From Phyllobacteriaceae bacterium UBA1940 (GTDB lineage: Bacteria > Pseudomonadota > Alphaproteobacteria > Rhizobiales > Rhizobiaceae), in contig DDFA01000121.1 in assembly GCA_002336975.1 (NCBI GenBank), positions 1 through 40,397 of the forward strand: 40,397 nt of DNA. Direction: 5' to 3'. Made by a program: the position numbers and the translations under genes. Positions 7,823-17,739 of this stretch are shown one piece after another; position 1 is the first letter of the stretch, and every line of letters starts with the position of its first letter. The notes beneath the pieces were generated by a model that worked only from the letters and a program-made list of their open reading frames with translations, was not told the origin of the DNA and ran no database searches.

Positions 7823-10707
7823 TACTCCGCCGCCTCGACATGGCCTTCGATGCGCCGCGCGCGCTTCGACAGCGCCTCATAGTCTTCCTGCCACTGGCTC
7901 GGCCCGTTGGACGGGGACACCTGCACCGCCGTAACCTTGTATTCCGGACAGTTCGTCGCCCAGTCGGAATAGTCGGTGGTGATGACATTGGCCTGAGTGT
8001 CGGGGTGGTGGAACGTCGTGTAGACGACGCCCGGCGCGACGCGGTCGGTGATGTCGGCGCGCAGCGTCGTTTCGCCGGCACGGCTCTTAAGCCGCACCCA
8101 GTCGCGGTCGCGGATGCCGCGCTGTTCGGCGTCGTGCGGATGGATTTCCAGCAGATCCTCGTCGTGCCATTTGACGTTTTCGGTGCGCCGTGTCTGCGCC
8201 CCGACATTGTATTGCGACAGGATGCGCCCGGTGGTCAGAAGCAGCGGGAAGCGCGGCCCGGTCTTTTCGTCGGTCGCGACATATTCGGTGCGGATGAACT
8301 TGCCCTTGCCGCGCACGAAGCCGTCGACATGCATGATCGGCGTACCGGCCGGCGCCTTGTCGTTGCACGGCCACTGCACTGAACCCATCTCGTCGAGCAG
8401 CTCGTAGGAGACATTGGCGAAGGACGGCGTCGTCTGGGCGATCTCGTCCATGATCTGCGACGGATGCGTGTAGGTCCAGTTCAGCCCCATGGCCCTGGCC
8501 ATCAGCTGCGTCACTTCCCAGTCGGCATAGCCGTTGCGCGGCGTCATCACCTTGCGTACCCGGTTGATCCGGCGCTCGGCATTGGTGAAGGTGCCGTCCT
8601 TTTCCAGGAAGGTCGAGCCGGGCAGGAATACATGCGCATAATTGGCGGTCTCATTGAGGAACAGGTCGTGCACCACGACGCATTCCATCGCCGCCAGCCC
8701 CGCCGACACATGTGTCGTGTCGGGGTCCGACTGCAGGATGTCCTCGCCCTGGATGTACAGCCCCATGAACGAGCCTTCCACCGCCGCGTCCAGCATGTTG
8801 GGAATGCGCAGGCCCGGTTCGTTGTCGAGCTTGACGCCCCAAAGCGCCTCGTAGATGTCGCGCACCGCGTCGCCCGAGACATGCCGGTAGCCCGGCAGTT
8901 CGTGCGGGAACGAACCCATGTCGCACGAGCCCTGGACATTGTTCTGGCCACGCAACGGGTTCACGCCGACGCCAGGCCGGCCGATATTGCCGGTCAGCAT
9001 GGCAAGGTTGGCGATCGCGATCACCGTCGTCGAGCCCTGCGAATGTTCGGTGACGCCCAGCCCGTAGTAGATCGCGCCATTGCCACCGGTGGCATAGAGC
9101 CGCGCGGCGCGACGCATGGTTTCGGCGTCGACGCCCGACACCGCCGCGATCGCCTCGGGGCTGTGGCGCTCATGGCTGACGAATTCGGCGTAGTCCTGGA
9201 ACTCCGACCAGTCGCAACGCTCGCGGATGAAGGCCTCGTTGTACAAGCCTTCTGTGACGATCACATGCGCCAGCGCGGTGACAACCGCGACATTGGTGCC
9301 GGGCTTCAGCGGCAGATGACAGTCCGCCTTGGCGTGCACCGAAGTCACCGTCTCGGTGCGCCGCGGGTCGAGCACGATCAGCTTGGCCCCCTGCCTGATG
9401 CGCTTCTTCATCCGCGAGGCGAACACCGGATGCGCCGCCGACGGATTGGCGCCGATCACCATGATGACGTCGGACTGCTCGACCGAGTCGAAATCCTGTG
9501 TGCCCGCCGACGTGCCATAGGTCTGGCCGAGCCCGTAGCCGGTCGGCGAATGGCAGACGCGGGCGCAGGTGTCGACATTGTTGTTGCCGAATCCCTGGCG
9601 CACCAGCTTCTGCACCAGATAGGTCTCCTCATTCGTGCAGCGCGACGAGGTGATGCCGCCGACCGAACCCTTGCCATACTGGTACTGGATGCGCCGGAAT
9701 TCGGAATTGATGTGCGAAAACGCCTCCTCCCAGCTCACCTCCCGCCACGGGTCCGAGATTTTTGCGCGGATCATCGGCCTGGTGATGCGGTCCTTGTGGG
9801 TCGAGTAGCCATAGGCGAAACGGCCCTTGACGCAGGAATGGCCGCGATTGGCCTTGCCGTCCTTCCACGGCACCATGCGCACCAGTTCCTCGCCCCGCAT
9901 TTCGGCCTTGAACGAGCAGCCGACGCCGCAATAGGCGCAGGTGGTGACCACCGAGTGCTCCGGCTGGCCGATTTCGATAACGCTCTTTTCGGTCAGCGTC
10001 GCGGTCGGGCAGGCCTGCACGCAAGCGCCGCAGGAAACGCATTCCGACGACAGGAAATCCTGATGCATGCCCGGCGACACGCGCGAACCGAAGCCGCGGC
10101 CCTCGATGGTCAGCGCAAAGGTGCCCTGCACTTCCTCACAGGCGCGTACGCAGCGGGAACAGACGATACATTTCGACGGATCGTAGGTGAAATAGGGGTT
10201 CGACTCGTCCTTCGGCATCCAGTTGAAATTGGTTTCGCCTCCGGTCCGGTCCTTGGCGAAGACGTGGTTCTCGCCATCGTATCCATAGCGCACGTCGCGC
10301 AGGCCGACCGCGCCCGCCATGTCCTGCAACTCGCAGTCGCCATTGGCGGCGCAGGTCAGGCAGTCGAGCGGATGGTCGGAGATGTAAAGCTCCATCACCC
10401 CCTTGCGGATGTCCTTGAGCCGACCCGTCTGGGTGTGGACCACCATGCCCGGCGCCACCGGCGTCGTGCACGACGACGGCGTGCCGGCGCGGCCCTCGAT
10501 CTCCACCAGACACAACCGGCAGGAGCCGAATGCGTCGACCATATCGGTGGCGCAAAGTTTCGGGATCTGGATGCCCGCCTCCATCGAGGCGCGCATGATC
10601 GACGTGCCTTCCGGCACGGTCACGGAAAAGCCGTCGACGGTGAGCGTCACCTGCTTCTCGGCTGTCGAGGCCGGGGTGCCAAAATCGATTTCGTCAATGA
10701 GACCCAT
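7822..10707 (-). CDS. fdsA: NAD-dependent formate dehydrogenase alpha subunit (molybdenum)
   Basis: Catalytic subunit oxidising formate to CO2 (961 residues). In order: an N-terminal [2Fe-2S] domain (Cys52, 63, 66, 80), a His-Cys3 [4Fe-4S] site (His112, Cys116, 119, 125), two ferredoxin-type clusters (Cys180/183/186/190 and Cys223/226/229/233), and the proximal cluster (Cys257, 260, 264, 292). The bis-MGD domain follows. The metal-ligating residue is cysteine rather than selenocysteine, in DTCARVCHSPTGYG (Cys385, His386). A C-terminal molybdopterin dinucleotide-binding domain contains LLTTGR and YTTFHHP. The ATG at 10707 has AAGGAG upstream. It lies between fdsB (11 bases) and fdhD (1-base overlap), a full soluble FdsABG-type enzyme delivering electrons to NAD+. 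Confidence 0.98.
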   Translation of the reverse strand: MGLIDEIDFGTPASTAEKQVTLTVDGFSVTVPEGTSIMRASMEAGIQIPKLCATDMVDAFGSCRLCLVEIEGRAGTPSSCTTPVAPGMVVHTQTGRLKDIRKGVMELYISDHPLDCLTCAANGDCELQDMAGAVGLRDVRYGYDGENHVFAKDRTGGETNFNWMPKDESNPYFTYDPSKCIVCSRCVRACEEVQGTFALTIEGRGFGSRVSPGMHQDFLSSECVSCGACVQACPTATLTEKSVIEIGQPEHSVVTTCAYCGVGCSFKAEMRGEELVRMVPWKDGKANRGHSCVKGRFAYGYSTHKDRITRPMIRAKISDPWREVSWEEAFSHINSEFRRIQYQYGKGSVGGITSSRCTNEETYLVQKLVRQGFGNNNVDTCARVCHSPTGYGLGQTYGTSAGTQDFDSVEQSDVIMVIGANPSAAHPVFASRMKKRIRQGAKLIVLDPRRTETVTSVHAKADCHLPLKPGTNVAVVTALAHVIVTEGLYNEAFIRERCDWSEFQDYAEFVSHERHSPEAIAAVSGVDAETMRRAARLYATGGNGAIYYGLGVTEHSQGSTTVIAIANLAMLTGNIGRPGVGVNPLRGQNNVQGSCDMGSFPHELPGYRHVSGDAVRDIYEALWGVKLDNEPGLRIPNMLDAAVEGSFMGLYIQGEDILQSDPDTTHVSAGLAAMECVVVHDLFLNETANYAHVFLPGSTFLEKDGTFTNAERRINRVRKVMTPRNGYADWEVTQLMARAMGLNWTYTHPSQIMDEIAQTTPSFANVSYELLDEMGSVQWPCNDKAPAGTPIMHVDGFVRGKGKFIRTEYVATDEKTGPRFPLLLTTGRILSQYNVGAQTRRTENVKWHDEDLLEIHPHDAEQRGIRDRDWVRLKSRAGETTLRADITDRVAPGVVYTTFHHPDTQANVITTDYSDWATNCPEYKVTAVQVSPSNGPSQWQEDYEALSKRARRIEGHVEAAE

Positions 10708-10718
10708 GGTGGTTCTCC

Positions 10719-12271
<1,553 letters not shown>

Positions 12272-12275
<4 letters not shown>

Positions 12276-12766
12276 GTGCGGACCTCCGCGACAATGTCCT
12301 CGATTGCTTCGGCGTCGATCCGACCGATTACCTCGCCGTCGAGCATCGCCGAGGGCGCGCAAGCGCACAGGCCGAGACAGTAGACCGCCTCGAGCGTCAC
12401 CGAACCGTCTTTCGTCGTTTCGCCGAACCCGATCCCGAGCGCCTGTTTCACCATCGCGGCAACCTTGTCCGACCCCATCGACTGGCAGGCTTCCGCCTGG
12501 CAAAGCTTCAGCACATGCCGTCCGGCGGGCGCGGCGCGAAAGTCGTGGTAGAAGCTGGCGACGCCATGCGCATCCGCCTGCGAGATGTTCAAGGCCTCGG
12601 CAACGATCGGCAGGCTTTGGCGCGGCACGAATCCGAACTCAGCCTGCAGCCCGTGCAGGATCGGCAGCAGCGGCCCTTCAAGCCGGCTGTGTTGCTCGAT
12701 GACCGCGCCGGTGCGCGCCGTCAGATCGTGCGGCTCGGGACCTGCGCCCGGCTGCTGCATCGTCAT
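12272..12766 (-). CDS. fdsG: formate dehydrogenase gamma subunit (NuoE-like, [2Fe-2S])
   Basis: A 164-residue thioredoxin-like iron-sulfur protein. The [2Fe-2S] ligands are Cys89, Cys94, Cys130 and Cys134 (LCQAEACQSMG and YCLGLCACAP), the NuoE pattern. FGFVPRQSLPIVAEALNIS and HGVASFYHDFR are family landmarks. ATG 12766 is chosen because GGGAGGA lies at ideal spacing; an in-frame ATG 12802 would add 12 residues without a better site. It is the first gene of the fds operon, 129 bases from the end of the LysR gene, with a dyad operator in between. Confidence 0.96.
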
Positions 12767-12856
12767 GCAGAATCCTCCCTGGATCGACGCATCACGCGCC
12801 ATTTTTCGATGAAGCAGCAGTGAAACGCGAAAATCAATAAAGCATTCTCGTCGTTT

Positions 12857-12873
12857 GATAGAGATTTCCTATC
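12857..12873. promoter_or_regulatory. candidate LysR-type operator GATAG-N7-CTATC
   Basis: A perfect 5-bp inverted repeat, GATAG (12857-12861) and CTATC (12869-12873), separated by 7 bases, lies in the only gap between the LysR gene and fdsG. It contains the T-N11-A core typical of LysR-type binding sites (T12859, A12871). It is 91-107 bases upstream of the fdsG start codon, a plausible activator position. Assignment to the adjacent LysR protein is inferred from position. Confidence 0.6.
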
Positions 12874-12895
12874 GTGCCCTCAGGATCTGGGTAGC

Positions 12896-13795
12896 TCATC
12901 CATCCCGGCGAAGCTGGCCCGCCAGCGTCATGGCCTCTTCCAGCAGCGCCGCGACCAGCGGCGTATGCGGCTCGCGCGGCTGCACCGCGACGCCGACCGT
13001 GTGGCTGGCGTCCGGCTCGACGATCGGGATCGCCCTGATCGGTTCGGCGAAACCGAGCGTTTCCGCCAGATTGAGCGGCATGATCGACGACCATTTTCCG
13101 GTCCTGATATGGGAGAACAGAACGATCATCGAATTGGACTCCAGCGTCGGCCGCGCCTGCGCGCCCGCTTCCGCCAGGTGCTGGTCGATGATGCGGCGGT
13201 TCTGCATGTCGGGCGTCAGCAGGCAAAGCGGCAACGCGCCGACCTCAGCCCAGGTCACTTCCTTGCGGTCAAAGAAGGAGGTGCCCTCGGCGGTGATCAA
13301 CCGGTAGCGTTCGAGATAGAGCGGGATCGAGGCGACGCGCCCCAGCGGCTCGTTGTCGAGATAGGTGATGCCGACATCGACGTCGAAATTGCCGAGCAGC
13401 GACAGCACCTCGATCGAGGTGCGCGACAGGATCGAGAAGGTGACGCCCGGGTGCTTTTCGCGCATCGGCGTCGTCAGCCGCGGGATCATCGCCAGCGCCG
13501 TGGGGATGGCGGCGATGCGGATGCGCCCGGACAGGCCATGCCGCGCCGCGCGCATCTCGTCCTTCATGGCGCGCGCATCGCCGGTGATGCGCCGCGCCCA
13601 GCCCAGCACCTGCTCGCCCTCGTCGGTCAGACCCTGGAAACGCGAGCCTCGGCGCACCAGCATCACGCCCAGTTCGCCTTCGAGCTGCTTGATCGCCGTC
13701 GACAGCGTCGGCTGGGTCACGCCGAGTTCTTCGGCGGCCTTGCCGAAATGTTGGGCGCGGGCCAGCGCGATGAAAGCTTCGAGCTTGTCGATCAT
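12896..13795 (-). CDS. LysR-family regulator, probable formate dehydrogenase activator
   Basis: A 299-residue LysR-type transcription factor. The N-terminal winged helix-turn-helix is clear (LEAFIALARAQHFGKAAEELGVTQPTLSTAIKQLE, here at about residues 5-39), and the effector-binding domain occupies about 90-295 (GRIRIAAIPTALAMIPRL to the end). It is on the same strand as and just upstream of fdsGBA-fdhD-fdsD, whereas LysR regulators are more often divergent from their targets. LysR genes next to fds operons (FdsR-like) are known regulators of formate oxidation. Its target here is inferred from adjacency and from the GATAG-N7-CTATC dyad. It is divergent from the thiamine operon across 241 bases. 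Confidence 0.88.
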   Translation of the reverse strand: MIDKLEAFIALARAQHFGKAAEELGVTQPTLSTAIKQLEGELGVMLVRRGSRFQGLTDEGEQVLGWARRITGDARAMKDEMRAARHGLSGRIRIAAIPTALAMIPRLTTPMREKHPGVTFSILSRTSIEVLSLLGNFDVDVGITYLDNEPLGRVASIPLYLERYRLITAEGTSFFDRKEVTWAEVGALPLCLLTPDMQNRRIIDQHLAEAGAQARPTLESNSMIVLFSHIRTGKWSSIMPLNLAETLGFAEPIRAIPIVEPDASHTVGVAVQPREPHTPLVAALLEEAMTLAGQLRRDG

Positions 13796-13856
13796 GCTGC
13801 ATCTGCATCACGGCGCGCCCGCGAACACAAGCAGCCGCAAACATTACGGCGCGATC

Positions 13857-13885
13857 TTGCGCCTGTCGGGCCCCGAGCCTATGTT
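13857..13885 (+). promoter_or_regulatory. candidate promoter of thiBPQ
   Basis: TTGCGC (13857-13862) and TATGTT (13880-13885) are separated by exactly 17 bases. A start 6-8 bases further on would fall at about 13891-13893, just where the TPP aptamer begins. The match to consensus is moderate, and the fit to the riboswitch start is the main support. Confidence 0.45.
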
Positions 13886-13892
13886 CACCGCG

Positions 13893-13987
13893 CTCTAACG
13901 GGGTGCCGGGCGCGACTGCGCGCCGGCTGAGAGGCGACCGCCAACCCGCTGAACCTGATCCGGTTAACACCGGCGGAGGGATTAGAC
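13893..13987 (+). promoter_or_regulatory. TPP riboswitch (THI element)
   Basis: The conserved TPP aptamer is visible: ACGGGGTGCC at 13898, then GGCTGAGA at 13925, then ACCCGCTGAACCTGATCCGG at 13944, and the 3' closing part CCGGCGGAGGGAT near 13970-13982. These are the thi-box core and both sensor arms in correct order and spacing. It lies upstream of thiB on the same strand, so thiamine pyrophosphate should repress the transporter. Boundaries are approximate. A Shine-Dalgarno-masking hairpin follows as the likely output stage. Confidence 0.95.
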
Positions 13988-13998
13988 GCGACCGGTCC

Positions 13999-14035
13999 GG
14001 CGCTTCTTCCCTGTAACGCAAACGAAGGAGGCGCC
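13999..14035 (+). promoter_or_regulatory. Shine-Dalgarno-sequestering hairpin of the riboswitch
   Basis: GGCGCTTCTT (13999-14008) can pair with AGGAGGCGCC (14026-14035) in ten consecutive pairs, two of them G-U, closing a 17-base loop. The paired strand contains the whole thiB Shine-Dalgarno AGGAGG (14026-14031), five bases before the TTG start. No U-tract follows, so control is more likely at translation than by termination. Folding is inferred from base pairing only. Confidence 0.55.
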
Positions 14036-14036
14036 G

Positions 14037-15032
14037 TTGCGCTCGACACTGACAGTTCTGCTCTCAACCTTCGCCCTGACCGTCCCGGCAATCTCCGCCG
14101 AGACGCTCACAATCTACACCTATGAGAGCTTCACCGCCGAATGGGGCCCCGGCCCGCAGGTCGAAAAGGCGTTCGAGGCCAGATGTGGCTGCGACGTGCA
14201 GTTCGTTTCGGTCGCCGACGGCGTCGCCCTGCTCAACCGCGTCCGTCTCGAAGGCAAGGCCGTCAAGGCAGACATCGTTCTTGGTCTCGACACCAACCTG
14301 ACCAAGGAAGCCGCCGACACCGGCCTGTTCGCGCCGCATGGCGTTACCGCGACAAATATCGCGGTCCCGGGCGGCTGGTCCGATCCGGATTTCCTGCCCT
14401 TCGACTACGGCTATTTCGCCGTCGTCTACGACAGCGAGAAGATGGCGACGCCGCCCACCAGCCTGAAGGACCTGGTCGAGGGCGACGCCGCGCAAAAGGT
14501 CGTCATCCAGGACCCGCGCACCTCGACGCCCGGCCTTGGCCTCGTCCTGTGGATGAAGTCGGTCTATGGCGACGCCGCCGCCGATGCGTGGAAGAAACTG
14601 AAAGGGCGGGTCCTGACCGTCACGCCGGGCTGGTCGGAGGCCTATGGCCTGTTCACCAAGGGCGAGGCGCCGATGGTGCTGTCCTACACCACGTCGCCGG
14701 CCTATCATGTCATCGCCGAGGGGGTGGAACGCTACAAGGCCGCCTCCTTCGCCGAAGGTCATTACATGCAGGTCGAGGTCGCCGGCATGACGGTCAGGGG
14801 TAGGGACAATCCGCTGTCGAAACAGTTCCTCGAGTTCATGCTGACGCCCGAGTTTCAGGACATCATCCCCGAAACCAACTGGATGCTGCCAGCCGCCCCC
14901 ACCTCCAAGCCGCGCAACCCGGCGTTCGATGCGCTGGTGAAGCCGGTCAAGACGCTCGAATTCAGCCCCGGCGAAGTCGCCGCCAACCGCAAGGCATGGG
15001 TGGCGGAATGGACCGACGCCATGAGCCAGTGA
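14037..15032 (+). CDS. thiB: thiamine ABC transporter substrate-binding protein
   Basis: Periplasmic binding protein for thiamine and its phosphates. The 331-residue precursor has a signal peptide (about residues 1-21, ending VPAISA before [10 protein letters not shown]). [56 protein letters not shown] and the tryptophan-rich [28 protein letters not shown] are typical of ThiB. The start codon is TTG at 14037 with GAAGGAGG upstream; no better ATG exists. A weak start plus a masked ribosome site gives low, switchable translation. It follows the TPP riboswitch and is first in thiBPQ. Confidence 0.96.
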   Translation: MRSTLTVLLSTFALTVPAISAETLTIYTYESFTAEWGPGPQVEKAFEARCGCDVQFVSVADGVALLNRVRLEGKAVKADIVLGLDTNLTKEAADTGLFAPHGVTATNIAVPGGWSDPDFLPFDYGYFAVVYDSEKMATPPTSLKDLVEGDAAQKVVIQDPRTSTPGLGLVLWMKSVYGDAAADAWKKLKGRVLTVTPGWSEAYGLFTKGEAPMVLSYTTSPAYHVIAEGVERYKAASFAEGHYMQVEVAGMTVRGRDNPLSKQFLEFMLTPEFQDIIPETNWMLPAAPTSKPRNPAFDALVKPVKTLEFSPGEVAANRKAWVAEWTDAMSQ

Positions 15033-15067
15033 GGAATATGTCTCGGGTGGGATCATGAATTCGAAGG

Positions 15068-15180
15068 ACCCCCCTCTGTCCTGCCGGACATCTCCCCCTC
15101 AAGGGGGGAGATCACACACGGCATCGGCGCCGCCAATCTCCCCCCTTGAGGGGGAGATGTCCGGCAGGACAGAGGGGGGT
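15068..15180. repeat. 45-bp perfect inverted repeat (palindromic intergenic element)
   Basis: Positions 15068-15112 and 15136-15180 are exact reverse complements over 45 bases, separated by a 23-base loop. Each arm begins with ACCCCCCTCTGTCCTGCCGG and ends in a smaller nested palindrome, ATCTCCCCC...GGGGGGAGAT. It sits in the 210-base gap between thiB and thiP. The arm resembles palindromic repeats I associate with intergenic regions of Mesorhizobium and relatives. As RNA it would form a very stable stem that could protect thiB mRNA or reduce read-through into thiPQ. No T-tract follows, so it is not a classical terminator. Confidence 0.95.
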
Positions 15181-15242
15181 AGTTTCAAGAAATACAGAAC
15201 CGGTCGGCCAGCTACGTTCAAGATTGCCGGATATGCGGGCCG

Positions 15243-16841
15243 ATGACTTCGATCCGCCTGGGCAATCTCGCGCTCGCCTTCATTGCGCTGCTGATCGGCG
15301 GCGCGTTCGCCGGCCTGTCGGCGATCGCGGCGCGCGACTGGTCGGCTGCCGCCGCCGCGTTCAACAATGCGACGCTGCGCATCGCCGCCTTCACGCTGTG
15401 GCAGGCGGCGCTCTCCACCATCTTGTCCGTCGCGCCCGCCGTGCTCGTCGCCCGCGCCATTTCGCGCCATCCGAAATTTCCCGGCCGGGCGCTGTTGCTG
15501 CGCATGTTCGCCGTGCCGCTCGGCCTGCCGGCCATCGTCGCGGCGCTGGGCGTGCTGGCGCTCTACGGCAATGCCGGTCTGGTCGGCCGCGCCGCCGAGG
15601 CGCTCGGCCTTGGCCATCCGCCGTCGGTCTACGGCCTGACCGGCATCCTGCTGGCGCATGTCTTCTTCAACCTGCCGCTGGCGGCGCGCCTGCTGCTGGA
15701 AGGGCTTGAAGCCGTGCCGCCCGATCAATGGCGACTGGCCGCGCAACTCGGCATGGGTCCGGCGGCGACGTTCCGCCTGATCGAATGGCCGGCGATGCGC
15801 CGCGTCATCGCCGGCGTAGCCGCGCTCGTCTTCATGCTTTGCGTCACCTCGTTCACGCTGGTGCTGACGCTGGGCGGAGGTCCGGGCGCAACCACGCTGG
15901 AAGTGGCGATCTACCAGTCGCTGCTATTCGACTTCGAGCCGGCGCGCACGGCCGCGCTCACGCTGGTCCAGATCGCCGTCACAATCGCTGCGCTGTGGGC
16001 GATGTCACGCTTTGGAGCCGACACTGGCGGCGACGCCGACTTGCCGCTGTCGGGCCGCCGCTACGGCGCGCCGTCGCGTTTCGAATGCGCGGGCGATGCG
16101 CTGGTGCTGGCGCTGGCGGCGTTGTTCGTCGCCGGACCGATGGCGGCTGTGGTCGTTTCGGGGCTGGAAGCCGATCTACTGCGTCTTGCGGGCGAAAACG
16201 CAGTACGGCGGGCCACGATGACCAGCCTCGCCTTTGCGGCGCTCGCCGCGCTGCTGTGTCTGGCCTTGTCGCTGTCGCTGGTGACGATGCGGCAGCGGCT
16301 CGAGGCTACGCGTCGCGGCGGCGGCGCCGGCCTGATCGAAACACTGGCTGACCGCGGCGCAAGTCTGGTGCTGGTGGTGCCACCTGTCGTCATCGGCGCC
16401 GGCTGGTTCGTCGCGATGCTGGTCCTCGGGCTCGACGCGTTCGCCATCGCCCCCGTCATGGTGGTCGCGGTCAACGCGGTGATGGCGATGCCGTTCGCCG
16501 TGCGCGTGTTGCGCCCTGCCTGGGACAGCGCCGCCGAACGCAATGACCGGCTCTGCGCCCAGCTTGGCGTTGCCGGCTGGGCGCGCGCCCGGCTGATCGA
16601 CTGGCCAGCCATGCGCCGTCCCCTCGCCGTCGCCTTCGCCTTCGCCATGGCGCTGTCGCTGGGCGATCTCGGCGTCATCGCGCTGTTCGGTTCGGACGCG
16701 GTGCAGACCCTGCCCTATCTGCTTTATTCGCGCATGGGCGCGTATCGGACTGCCGACGCGGCGGGGCTTGCCTTGTTCCTCGCCCTGCTTTGTCTTGCGT
16801 TGATGACATTGGCCGACAGGCTGGGAAGGCAGGACCGATGA
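15243..16841 (+). CDS. thiP: thiamine ABC transporter permease
   Basis: A 532-residue inner-membrane permease with two fused halves of about six membrane segments each, as in ThiP and the related ferric-iron permeases. Each half has a coupling-helix motif facing the ATPase: [23 protein letters not shown] in the first half and [23 protein letters not shown] in the second. Length matches E. coli ThiP. The ATG at 15243 follows the large inverted repeat by 62 bases and has no strong ribosome site. The stop overlaps the thiQ start (ATGA). Confidence 0.95.
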   Translation: MTSIRLGNLALAFIALLIGGAFAGLSAIAARDWSAAAAAFNNATLRIAAFTLWQAALSTILSVAPAVLVARAISRHPKFPGRALLLRMFAVPLGLPAIVAALGVLALYGNAGLVGRAAEALGLGHPPSVYGLTGILLAHVFFNLPLAARLLLEGLEAVPPDQWRLAAQLGMGPAATFRLIEWPAMRRVIAGVAALVFMLCVTSFTLVLTLGGGPGATTLEVAIYQSLLFDFEPARTAALTLVQIAVTIAALWAMSRFGADTGGDADLPLSGRRYGAPSRFECAGDALVLALAALFVAGPMAAVVVSGLEADLLRLAGENAVRRATMTSLAFAALAALLCLALSLSLVTMRQRLEATRRGGGAGLIETLADRGASLVLVVPPVVIGAGWFVAMLVLGLDAFAIAPVMVVAVNAVMAMPFAVRVLRPAWDSAAERNDRLCAQLGVAGWARARLIDWPAMRRPLAVAFAFAMALSLGDLGVIALFGSDAVQTLPYLLYSRMGAYRTADAAGLALFLALLCLALMTLADRLGRQDR

Positions 16842-17563
16842 GCGGCGCAGGCAGCATCGAGCTCGACCGCGTCCGTTTCGCCTATGGCGAGACGAAGATG
16901 GCCTTCGACCTCGCGGTCGCGTCGGGCGAAATCATCGCGATCATGGGCCCGAGCGGCTCCGGCAAGTCGACGCTGCTCAACCTTGTCGCAGGTTTCGAGA
17001 CGCCAGCCGAGGGGCGTGTGGTGATCGGCGGCCGCGACGTCACCGCCGACCCTCCGGCCGACCGCCCGGTGTCAATGATCTTCCAGGAGAACAACCTGTT
17101 CTCCCATCTCGACGTCGCCGCCAATGTCGGCCTGGGCCGCAATCCCTCCCTGAAGCTGACGCCCGACGATCGCGCGGCGGTCGCCGAGGCGCTCGAGCGC
17201 ACCGGCCTTGCAGGCAAGGACAGGCGGCTGCCGCGCGAACTGTCGGGCGGCGAACGCCAGCGCACGGCCCTTGCGCGCGCCCTGGTGCGGCGGCGGCCGG
17301 TGCTATTGATGGACGAGCCGTTCGCGGCGCTTGGCCCCGCTTTGCGCGCCGACATGGCCGGCCTCGTCCAGGCCCTGAACGCCGAGACCGGCATGACCAT
17401 GGTCGTCGTCACCCACTCGCCCGAAGACGCGCAGCGCCTGGCGCCGCGCACGGCCTTCATCGAGAACGGAACCATCGTCGCCGATGGGTCGACGATCGAT
17501 CTGCTCGGTCCAGAAGGGCCGGAGCCGGTGCGGCGCTATATCGGCGACATGGCGCGCCGATAG
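16838..17563 (+). CDS. thiQ: thiamine ABC transporter ATP-binding protein
   Basis: A 241-residue ABC ATPase that powers thiamine import through ThiP. Walker A is GPSGSGKST (37-45), the Q-loop is in [12 protein letters not shown], the signature is [15 protein letters not shown], Walker B is [15 protein letters not shown], and the H-loop is [10 protein letters not shown]. The compact size without a regulatory C-terminal domain is normal for ThiQ. ATG 16838 overlaps the thiP stop; an in-frame upstream ATG at 16790 lies inside thiP and is rejected. Last gene of the operon. Confidence 0.95.
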   Translation: MSGAGSIELDRVRFAYGETKMAFDLAVASGEIIAIMGPSGSGKSTLLNLVAGFETPAEGRVVIGGRDVTADPPADRPVSMIFQENNLFSHLDVAANVGLGRNPSLKLTPDDRAAVAEALERTGLAGKDRRLPRELSGGERQRTALARALVRRRPVLLMDEPFAALGPALRADMAGLVQALNAETGMTMVVVTHSPEDAQRLAPRTAFIENGTIVADGSTIDLLGPEGPEPVRRYIGDMARR

Positions 17564-17739
17564 GTCAGGTCCGGCGACCGCCGCGGCAACCGGTTCCGCC
17601 TGCTTGAAACGCCTGCAATGCGACACATTTGATACATAGAAAACGTCTGCTGACGTAGCGTCTTGTCAGCCACGGGCGGCTATGGCTAGGTCGCCAGACG
17701 ATTCGGGCGAGGTTTCGCCGGAAGGGAATTGCAGGCCCG

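Noticed and set aside
12767..12857. TTGATT-N17-CTTCAT as the fdsG promoter
   Set aside because: The -10 element matches poorly (three of six); not reported as a feature.
15068..15180. The large inverted repeat as an insertion-sequence end pair or CRISPR repeat
   Set aside because: There is no transposase or cargo between the arms (23 bases only) and no repeated spacer pattern.
17649..17670. Inverted repeat GCTGAC-N10-GTCAGC between thiQ and the M48 protease gene
   Set aside because: Short arms, long loop, no T-tract and no clear promoter context; may be chance. Left as a weak operator candidate only.
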